Positions 41,626 to 48,226 of a DNA stretch of 64,000 bases are shown piece by piece. Position numbers and translations under genes: made by a program. The DNA comes from Streptomyces griseus (GTDB lineage: Bacteria > Bdellovibrionota > Bdellovibrionia > Bdellovibrionales > Bdellovibrionaceae): the NCBI GenBank assembly GCA_943330705.2, contig CALQIT020000002.1, forward strand, positions 1 to 64,000, in the 5' to 3' direction. Numbering within the stretch: the first letter of the stretch is position 1; each line of letters opens with the position of its first letter. The notes under the pieces are model-generated. The model saw only the letters and a program-made list of their open reading frames with translations. It did no database searches and had not been told where the DNA came from.

Positions 41626-43005
41626 ATGGGACAAAATAGTCTGAAAATTTTGGTGGTCGATGACTCTGAAGAAATTCGCGAGCTTGTCACTTTCTTTCTG
41701 CAAGCCAATATGGAGTGCGAGATAGTAACCGCCAACTCGTCGCGAAAAGCCTTGGAAATCTTCAAGAAAGATCCGACTTTTAATCTCATTGTCTCAGATC
41801 TTCATATGCCCGATGGGCACGGAATTGATTTGGTTCGCTACTTTGACAAGAACGATAGCCAAATGCCGATTGTGATCCTTTCTGGGGAAGCTACGAATAA
41901 GTTCCCCGAGCTTAAAACTCGAAAGCACTTAACCTGGATTGCAAAACCATTTTCTGATGATGAGCTTATTGCTGCCGTTCAAAGTCAGATCGGCGACTAC
42001 GCTGCCGCCAACAAGGGTACTGCGCAAATTGAAATGGGCGCCTACATCCCGGTCAAATTGGACCTTCTACGAATGATTCGCAAAGTGCAAACACCGCTAT
42101 TTATCAAAATAAATAATAGCAAATTTATAAAAATGACCCCAGAAGAATCCATTTTCAATCAGGATCAATATCAAAAATTTAAACATAAGGGCGTAGAGTA
42201 CCTATATATTGAATCCTTTCAAACAGAAAAATTCATCTGTGAATTCCGTAAGAATACCCTTTCTCAAGAGGCCTGGAAACAGGCCTCTGCAAATGAAGCT
42301 CAAGGGTTCATAAACCTAAATATTGACCTCATGAGAAACATCTCAAATCAACTTGGCTGGCGAGAAGAACTTTTAAAACTAGCTCAAGAAAATATCCAAC
42401 GAGTTCTGCATTTAGTATCCCAAGAAAAACAGCTCAACCTTCTCGTTCAAAAATTTCTTCATATTGAAAAATTTGGATTTGCCGACCATTGCACATTGTC
42501 CGCGTTAGTGGCAACCGCCTTGGCTGAAAAACTTGGCGTCGGAACTCCTGAAAACTTTCGACTACTTACCTTTGCTGCACTTTTTCACGACATGACCCTT
42601 TCTGACGAACAATACGATAACAAAAGTAAATTTATTAAAAATATTCGCCGTGGCGAGCACCTCCATCTTAAAGATGCAAAAGAGGTCTTTGCTCATTCGG
42701 CCAAGGCTGCAGCCATGGTCAAAAATTGGGATTTTTGTCCCTCAGGTGTTGATATCGTCATCATGAACCATCATGAGTTGGCAGATGGCACAGGCTTTCC
42801 AATGGGACGACAGGCAGAACAATTAGACTTGCTATCAGTGATTTTCATTGTCGCTGAAGAGTTCGCCCAATTTGGAATCGATGCATCAGGAATGCCGACA
42901 GTCGAACGCTACATTCATGCAACCAAAGATAAACACGGAAAAAATCCATTTAAAGAAGTTTATAAAATCTTGATCGATTCCGTCGCAAAAAAAATGGTGG
43001 CTTAA
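41626..43005 (+). CDS. Response regulator with variant HD-GYP domain
   Basis: A 459-residue protein. Residues 1-120 are a receiver domain with VVDDSEE, phospho-acceptor Asp58 in IVSDLHMPDG and Lys in IAKPFSDDE. A middle part of about 150 residues (PVKLDLLRMIRK...) resembles regions found between REC and HD-GYP domains. The C-terminal HD-GYP-like phosphodiesterase domain has the metal HD in ALFHDMT, a later His in EVFAHSAKAA and NHHELADGTGFPMG. The signature reads GTGFP in place of the usual GSGYP, so cyclic-di-GMP hydrolysis is likely but should be taken with care. Its last 46 bases recur at 44284-44329. Confidence 0.85.
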   Translation: MGQNSLKILVVDDSEEIRELVTFFLQANMECEIVTANSSRKALEIFKKDPTFNLIVSDLHMPDGHGIDLVRYFDKNDSQMPIVILSGEATNKFPELKTRKHLTWIAKPFSDDELIAAVQSQIGDYAAANKGTAQIEMGAYIPVKLDLLRMIRKVQTPLFIKINNSKFIKMTPEESIFNQDQYQKFKHKGVEYLYIESFQTEKFICEFRKNTLSQEAWKQASANEAQGFINLNIDLMRNISNQLGWREELLKLAQENIQRVLHLVSQEKQLNLLVQKFLHIEKFGFADHCTLSALVATALAEKLGVGTPENFRLLTFAALFHDMTLSDEQYDNKSKFIKNIRRGEHLHLKDAKEVFAHSAKAAAMVKNWDFCPSGVDIVIMNHHELADGTGFPMGRQAEQLDLLSVIFIVAEEFAQFGIDASGMPTVERYIHATKDKHGKNPFKEVYKILIDSVAKKMVA

Positions 43006-43006
43006 G
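42961..43006 (+). repeat. Direct repeat, left copy (3' end of REC-HD gene)
   Basis: These 46 bases, covering the last codons and stop of the response-regulator gene, match 44284-44329 at 41 of 46 positions. They flank the HTH cassette on the left. Confidence 0.85.
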
Positions 43007-43092
43007 GCTGTAAAGCTGGCTCCTTAAGTTGCAGGGTTACTTGAGTTTAGTCTTCACGCTGGTGGTAACCGGCGCGGCCCAGGACGGCATAT

Positions 43093-43467
43093 TTATTCAT
43101 TCGCATCCTGGTAAATCTGTTCAATCGCCCCGAAAAAATACTTAATTGCCACAGCATCATTGTGTGCAAGCATCCGATGAAGGGTTTGTCTTGTAGTTCC
43201 AATAGCCTCGGCAAACTCATCTTGGTTATTATACTTATGACTGTTGGAAATATAGGACGAAATAAGGTCTGTAATAGAAGCCACGTCGCCGTCCTTCATG
43301 TACTCAGCCATCATATTTAAAACTTCCTGTGGGTTACCAAATCGCTCTTTCAGCGCCATGCGCTTTTTGCCGGCCTGATGACTTTCTTTCACTTTAACTG
43401 CAGTCTTTTCCTTTACCGCTCCCCAAAAGCAGAAGAGTGCCCTTTCCGTCTTTTGCGCTTTTGCCAA
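43093..43467 (-). CDS. HTH protein, antitoxin-like
   Basis: A frame of 124 residues with a C-terminal HTH of the addiction-module type: NQDEFAEAIGTTRQTLHRML then AHNDAVAIKYFFGAIEQIY. The N-terminal part is basic, and the true start is uncertain: the first codon is TTG without a ribosome binding site, and an in-frame ATG before ALKERFGNPQE (Met37) is an alternative. It lies 18 bases after the other HTH gene. No toxin partner could be recognised, so toxin-antitoxin membership is only a possibility. Confidence 0.55.
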   Translation of the reverse strand: MAKAQKTERALFCFWGAVKEKTAVKVKESHQAGKKRMALKERFGNPQEVLNMMAEYMKDGDVASITDLISSYISNSHKYNNQDEFAEAIGTTRQTLHRMLAHNDAVAIKYFFGAIEQIYQDANE

Positions 43468-43485
43468 AGGTATTGCTCAGATCTT

Positions 43486-43938
43486 TTAAGCAGCCCGAAT
43501 CTTTTCAAGATCTATCTTAATGGCTTCGTGCTTTTCAAGGGCAACGCTTGTGAGCTGCTCGTACACGACGACAAATCTTTTAGCTTTTGGTTCTAAAATA
43601 TTGAACGCAAAGAGCCTGATGTCTTTTTCAGTTGTCCAGCTCATACCTGTCCCCTGATTTTTTGTCCGCTCCCACTTTAAAACAGCTGGATGGGTGACAT
43701 CAAATCGCGCAGCGAATTGTTCAAGAGTCATTTTTGAAAACTGACGGATAAATTTCACTTCATTTCCAGATAAGCGACTGTGCTTAAGCACCAAAGCCTC
43801 CAGAACTCGTTCCTGAAGCTCTTTCTGATTAATCGTCGGAACCCATTCGCCGCGAACTTCGGTCATCGGAACATTTAAAAGTGTAACCGGAAATCCGAAG
43901 CCATGATCTTGATATGTTTTTTGAATTTTCTTTTTCAT
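43486..43938 (-). CDS. HTH protein with MqsA/YgiT-like C-terminal domain
   Basis: A 150-residue protein. The C-terminal part has SGNEVKFIRQFSKMTLEQFAARFDVTHPAVLKWE, the HTH pattern of MqsA/HigA-like antitoxins (L-G-x-E-I-R-x-L-R...). The N-terminal 45 residues (FGFPVTLLNVPMTEVRGEW) could correspond to a degenerate ligand or zinc domain, but the CxxC motifs of MqsA are absent. It is the first gene of a two-gene cassette between direct repeats. Confidence 0.65.
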   Translation of the reverse strand: MKKKIQKTYQDHGFGFPVTLLNVPMTEVRGEWVPTINQKELQERVLEALVLKHSRLSGNEVKFIRQFSKMTLEQFAARFDVTHPAVLKWERTKNQGTGMSWTTEKDIRLFAFNILEPKAKRFVVVYEQLTSVALEKHEAIKIDLEKIRAA

Positions 43939-44283
43939 AACTTATTTATCCCTCAAAGACCTAGATCAATTGTTGTTATTACAAACACATTAGGTTGAGC
44001 AAGCGCGACTACAATTCTCAAAACCCTACCCTCCAGCGTTTTGCCTTTAATGGCATAATCCCAAGACTGAAATTCTTCGTTAAACTGGTAAAAGTGCATT
44101 TACCTTAGGTGGCCTCTTCATTTGACCTTAATGTAACCCAGTTACATTTAAATTTCAAGCAGTTTTTAGGTGGCCATAGTAGCGAAATAACCCACCCGTC
44201 AGTTTTCAAACGGACGGTGTATGAGCGTGAAAAGCTTGAGCGCGTTTGTCAATAAATCACCAGGACGATGCCGTCTACAAATT
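43939..44283. other. Intergenic part of the HTH cassette
   Basis: No gene is seen. The region must hold the promoter for the two minus-strand HTH genes. The text GTAACCCAGTTACATTTAAATTTCAAG near 44134-44160 contains the imperfect inverted repeat GTAACCCAGTTAC, a possible operator. The right direct repeat follows. Confidence 0.35.
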
Positions 44284-44329
44284 CATAAAACTTTGATCGA
44301 TTCCTTCGCAAAAAAAATGGCGGCTTAAG
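44284..44329 (+). repeat. Direct repeat, right copy
   Basis: A 46-base near-copy (41 of 46) of the 3' end of the response-regulator gene, including its stop codon, but without the upstream coding part. It lies directly before the ferredoxin gene end at 44335. Confidence 0.85.
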
Positions 44330-44334
44330 ACGCG

Positions 44335-44616
44335 CTATATTTTGTCATAGTTTACCGTCAGTGCCTTGCAACCTTCTTTGGGCTTGGCCTGACAAGTTAA
44401 AATTCGCCCCAACTTGACATCACTTTCATCTAAAATAGTATCGTCTGGAAAATCAGTTTGGCCTTCTTCGATAAGTGCTAAACAAGCTGTGCAGACCCCC
44501 TCCATACAAGAATAGGGTGGATTTAGATCTGCCTTAATCGCGGTATCCAGCAAAGTGTCCCCGGCCTGGTATTCGATTTCCTTCTTACTGCCACCGATAA
44601 TAAAAGTGATTTTCAT
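44335..44616 (-). CDS. Plant-type 2Fe-2S ferredoxin
   Basis: A 93-residue electron carrier. The cluster ligands are in YSCMEGVCTACLALIEEG (C-x4-C-x2-C) and, after about 33 residues, RILTCQAKP. The N-terminal KITFIIGGSKKEIEYQAGDT is the usual beta-grasp start. The partner is unknown; the radical SAM gene begins divergently 248 bases away, and radical SAM enzymes do need an electron donor, so a link is possible but not shown. Confidence 0.92.
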   Translation of the reverse strand: MKITFIIGGSKKEIEYQAGDTLLDTAIKADLNPPYSCMEGVCTACLALIEEGQTDFPDDTILDESDVKLGRILTCQAKPKEGCKALTVNYDKI

Positions 44617-44702
44617 GAGAAAAGCCTAATTGCACTTCAATTGAACTGCAAGGCAATGGTCGAATTGTTCTGTGGTGTTCTAGTTCTGTGGTCCAGCGGT
44701 CC

Positions 44703-44758
44703 AGGCGCAGGGCTTTTCTTGTGCCGCTTTTTGCTGCGCCTTTTTAATTTTTTTGGTG
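44703..44758 (+). terminator. Terminator or attenuator upstream of the radical SAM gene
   Basis: AGGCGCAG (44703-44710) pairs with CTGCGCCT (44734-44741), followed by TTTTTAATTTTTTT. The 23-base loop contains a smaller possible stem. It is oriented to end plus-strand transcription about 105 bases before the radical SAM gene, although no plus-strand gene lies directly before it; an attenuator or the end of a small RNA is possible. Confidence 0.55.
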
Positions 44759-44863
44759 GTGCACAAGTATACCACTTAAATATATAATATTATTTAGCTT
44801 TAAGCGATTTACTATGGCTGTATTCTTGCATCTCTTATAGCTGTTATTCAAACTGAGGCCAAC

Positions 44864-46150
44864 ATGGAACTGCGCAGATATAAGGACATTCTAGCTCTAG
44901 AGACCGCTCAAGGCGATGTCGTGGGGTTTCATGTGCGAACTCTGGAGATGGCCGAGCTTTCTCCGCAGGCTTGGGCCGCCATGGCAGAAGACACAAGCCT
45001 GCCAAGCAATGCCGAAGCCCTATCGGAAATTGCTACCTGGGAGCAAGAGTCAGCCAACCAGATTCCGGCCAAACATGAATTCAAAATTAAGAATGTCACG
45101 ATCAACGTTACGCAAATCTGTAACTTGCAGTGCAAGTATTGCGCAGCTGGTGGCGACGGCACTTACGGCGATCCGGTGCGGAAAATCTCGGTCGAACAAA
45201 CTCTGCCGCAGATCAAATTTTTTATTGATAAATTGAATCCGGGGGAATCCTTCGCTATCAACTTTCTAGGTGGGGAGCCTTTGCTCTATCCAATCGGAAT
45301 GGAAGCGATTGGTCTGTATGCTAGGCAGTTAGGCCAGGAACGTGGCGTAACGATCCAACTTTCAGTCACAACCAACGGAACTCTTTTTAATGAAGATACT
45401 TTGGCGACGCTAAAGAAAATCAAATGTTCAGTCACCATTAGCATGGACGGCGGAAAAGAAATTACCGATCAAGAGCGTCCATCCAAAGACGGCAAAAGCA
45501 CCTCTGACAAAATCTTGGCTGGCTTACCACTTCTGTTTCAGGCCAAAGCCGAGCTCGGTCGCATTCGCTTTCATGGGGTCTATGGCCGTTTTAATATGGA
45601 CGTGGTGAAAGCTTACCGATTTTTTAGTGAGTTCCCAGTGACCGAATTTGAATTCACCTATGATCACATTGAGGTCAGTGAAGACGTAAATCAGCAGTTC
45701 ATCCAGCAAATGAGTCTAGTTGCGGAAATGGCCTATGATAAGGGCGGCGAAACAGAGCTTCGTCGAATTCGCTTCTTTGATAATATCTTTAGTCGAATTG
45801 ACAATCGGGATCCGGTTCGTCACTACTGCGGAGCTGGCCAAAGCTATCTGATGATTGATGCCAAAAATCAGCTCTATACCTGCCCCTGGGACGTCAACAC
45901 CCCCAGCGAGAAAGTTGGCCAAGGATTGTCACTGGACCATGAAAAATTGGCCAAGTATCAGGGCGATTTGATTGAAAAAAACGACTGCCAAGCTTGCTGG
46001 GCAAAAAACCTTTGCGGTGGTGGCTGCATGTATATACATAAAAACAGGACTGGAAATAAGAATAAGGTTGATTCAAACTTTTGTATGAGAACAAAGCACT
46101 TGCTAGCTCTAGCTCTTTTGTACTATCAAAGAAGCAGAGCGGCGGCGTAA
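44864..46150 (+). CDS. Radical SAM/SPASM peptide-modifying enzyme
   Basis: A 428-residue radical SAM protein. The 4Fe-4S/SAM motif is CNLQCKYCAAGGDGTYGD (Cys86, 90, 93); the residues after the third Cys resemble those of SCIFF/QhpD-type peptide maturases. The C-terminal SPASM region has Cys in HYCGAGQSYLMID, LYTCPWD, DCQACWAKNLCGGGC and NFCMRTKH, enough for two auxiliary clusters. The first 70 residues form a separate domain that may bind a leader peptide. Directly downstream (11 bases) is a 36-codon ORF with a ribosome binding site. This is the arrangement of a RiPP maturase with precursor. Anaerobic sulfatase maturases share the SPASM domain, but no sulfatase is present. Confidence 0.88.
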   Translation: MELRRYKDILALETAQGDVVGFHVRTLEMAELSPQAWAAMAEDTSLPSNAEALSEIATWEQESANQIPAKHEFKIKNVTINVTQICNLQCKYCAAGGDGTYGDPVRKISVEQTLPQIKFFIDKLNPGESFAINFLGGEPLLYPIGMEAIGLYARQLGQERGVTIQLSVTTNGTLFNEDTLATLKKIKCSVTISMDGGKEITDQERPSKDGKSTSDKILAGLPLLFQAKAELGRIRFHGVYGRFNMDVVKAYRFFSEFPVTEFEFTYDHIEVSEDVNQQFIQQMSLVAEMAYDKGGETELRRIRFFDNIFSRIDNRDPVRHYCGAGQSYLMIDAKNQLYTCPWDVNTPSEKVGQGLSLDHEKLAKYQGDLIEKNDCQACWAKNLCGGGCMYIHKNRTGNKNKVDSNFCMRTKHLLALALLYYQRSRAAA

Positions 46151-46161
46151 AGGCGGTAAGT

Positions 46162-46272
46162 ATGGACCCTAAAACTTTAATAGCACCACAGATAAAAAAA
46201 CCTCATGTGAAGAAGCTAGTTGCGAAACCTGCTCCCACCCGCCGTCCTGGATGCATTCCTCAGGGTGAGTAG
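46162..46272 (+). CDS. Putative RiPP precursor peptide, 36 residues
   Basis: A 36-residue peptide beginning MDPKTLIAPQIKKP and ending TRRPGCIPQGE, with nine Lys/Arg residues, six Pro, one Cys (residue 31) and no aromatic residue. AGGCGG precedes the ATG at suitable distance. It begins 11 bases after the radical SAM stop and its last eight bases overlap the likely GTG start of the histidine kinase gene. Small size, position next to a SPASM enzyme, and a C-terminal Cys core after a basic leader fit a ribosomally made, post-translationally modified peptide. A chance frame is not excluded. Confidence 0.5.
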   Translation: MDPKTLIAPQIKKPHVKKLVAKPAPTRRPGCIPQGE

Positions 46273-48118
46273 AGTTGCTTCACTTCTTCGTCACTGGCGA
46301 ACCCACGAGAAATCCTACAACGCCCTGATTCGCTTTAGTCTTGCCACCCTATTGGCTGTTCTGATTAGCCGCGTTTCCGCAGATAGCATTGAAGCCTATT
46401 TTTATGATCTACGTATTTGGTTAAAGCCCCCTGTCGCAACCTCGGGGGCTGTCGAAATGGTGTTGTTTGATCCAACAACGATGGCACAACTTCCAGGATT
46501 GCCAAAAGCAGCGGCGCATTTAAAAGTGGCACAACAAATTTTAGAAAGTGAGCCCCTTGCGATTGTTTACACATTCGATGTGAGCAAAGTAGAAGGCAGT
46601 AGCGACGAAAAATCAGCCCTAGCAGAACTTTTAAAAAATCAAATTTTTGTGATTGCCGACGAAGACCCAGATTTTACCAGCGTAGGAAAAGAAAAACTCA
46701 ACAACCCTTTTAAAGAAACAGCGATTTCTCCCGCGCCATTTACCAGAGACAATAAGTTCGGCGGTAAAGACGGCGTAACACGACGACAAATGCTTTACTA
46801 CCACAACACTTGGATGCTGCACCAAATGCTTGCGGCAAAAATTAATCCTGAAGTGAACGATCTATCTAAGATTCGCGGTCATTTTGAACTCTATCAAGCC
46901 GAACAAACTAACGTTGATTTTCATCGCAAGGGAAGCTTTCAAACTTCAAAATTTGAAAATATATTTAATCACGCCATGGATACCACCCGCTTTAAAGGCA
47001 AAATTGTCCTGATCGGTGATGATCTCAACGAGGACTCAAAGCGCTATATCCTGACCCCCTACGATCGCTCTGTGAATGCAATGACCTTGACCGAGATGCA
47101 CGCCAATATGATTGATACACTGATCAGGAATTCCGCACCGGTGAAGGCCCCCGCATGGGTCAATCTTTTGTTTACAATTCTAATTTCAGTGCTAACCGTC
47201 CATGTGGTTCTTACCGTCAAACCGGGACGGGGTATTTTAATTCTACTTACGACCGCCGCCATTTTTGTGTTTGCTTGTTACATCGCATTTTGGCCCTTTG
47301 GCGTACTTATCGGAATGATCCATCCGATGCTGGCCATTTTTCTCTGTTATTACTTTTTTATTCCCTATCGTCTGATTATTGAAAACCGTCGTAGTTGGGA
47401 ATACTTTCAAAAACATAAACTGCTTTCTGAAGTTGAGACCCTGAAAACAAACTTCATTGGCATGATGTCACATGATTTGAAAACGCCCTTGGCGCGAATT
47501 CAGGGTATGACTGAAATTATTGCGCGGGGTACGACGCCTTTGTCCGCCCCACAAAGTGAAGCGCTTGATACAGTGAAACAATCTGCCGAGGACCTTACTC
47601 GCTTTATAAGCACGATATTAAACTATGCAAAAATCGAATCTCAAGGGGTCGAGCTGCACTTGCAAAGTTGTGATATCAATGAATTGGTCAAAGACGTGGT
47701 AAAAAAATCTGAGTTTTTAGCTAAACTAAAACATATTCAGCTACTTGCCGAACTTGAACCTCTTTTTACTATTCGCATCGATCCCGAGCTGATGAAACAG
47801 GTGCTTAGCAATCTTATTGAAAACGCCATCAAGTATTCTCCGGAAAATTCAAAGGTACTGGTCACCACTGATGAAATTGAAGGTAAAATTGTAGTTCAGG
47901 TGGCTGATCAGGGGATTGGAATTCCGGTTGATGAGCTTCCTAATATTTTTATGAAGTTCTTTCGTAGCAACAACGCAAAGTCGTCGCCAATCAAAGGCTC
48001 AGGCCTGGGTTTATATTTGGCAAAATATTTTGTTGAACTTCATCAGGGCACTATAAGCTGCGAAAGCTCTCCGGGCCAGGGTTCAACCTTCACGGTAGAG
48101 CTTCCTCTTTTGAATTAA
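46265..48118 (+). CDS. CHASE2-type sensor histidine kinase
   Basis: A 617-residue membrane kinase. An N-terminal helix (FSLATLLAVLISRV) is followed by a CHASE2-like extracytoplasmic domain (AYFYDLRIWLKPP, VEMVLFDPTTM, FKGKIVLIGDD, LTEMHANMIDTL), three or more helices (about 300-380) and the kinase core: H-box MMSHDLKTPLARIQ, N-box NLIENAIKYS, G1 DQGIGIP, F FMKFFRS and G2 GSGLGLYLAK. CHASE2 domains sense unknown outside signals. The GTG at 46265 overlaps the stop of the peptide ORF, so coupled translation is likely; a TTG at 46220 is also open. No response regulator is adjacent. Confidence 0.85.
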   Translation: MSRVASLLRHWRTHEKSYNALIRFSLATLLAVLISRVSADSIEAYFYDLRIWLKPPVATSGAVEMVLFDPTTMAQLPGLPKAAAHLKVAQQILESEPLAIVYTFDVSKVEGSSDEKSALAELLKNQIFVIADEDPDFTSVGKEKLNNPFKETAISPAPFTRDNKFGGKDGVTRRQMLYYHNTWMLHQMLAAKINPEVNDLSKIRGHFELYQAEQTNVDFHRKGSFQTSKFENIFNHAMDTTRFKGKIVLIGDDLNEDSKRYILTPYDRSVNAMTLTEMHANMIDTLIRNSAPVKAPAWVNLLFTILISVLTVHVVLTVKPGRGILILLTTAAIFVFACYIAFWPFGVLIGMIHPMLAIFLCYYFFIPYRLIIENRRSWEYFQKHKLLSEVETLKTNFIGMMSHDLKTPLARIQGMTEIIARGTTPLSAPQSEALDTVKQSAEDLTRFISTILNYAKIESQGVELHLQSCDINELVKDVVKKSEFLAKLKHIQLLAELEPLFTIRIDPELMKQVLSNLIENAIKYSPENSKVLVTTDEIEGKIVVQVADQGIGIPVDELPNIFMKFFRSNNAKSSPIKGSGLGLYLAKYFVELHQGTISCESSPGQGSTFTVELPLLN

Positions 48119-48226
48119 CTTCGTTGACACCAGCCTTTTTCCCAGGGTCCCACAAGTAGCATTTAGTCAATCGTTGCTATCTCGCGTGATGGGGGGCATT
48201 GTCACCACGATCAGGAGAAGTTCCCC

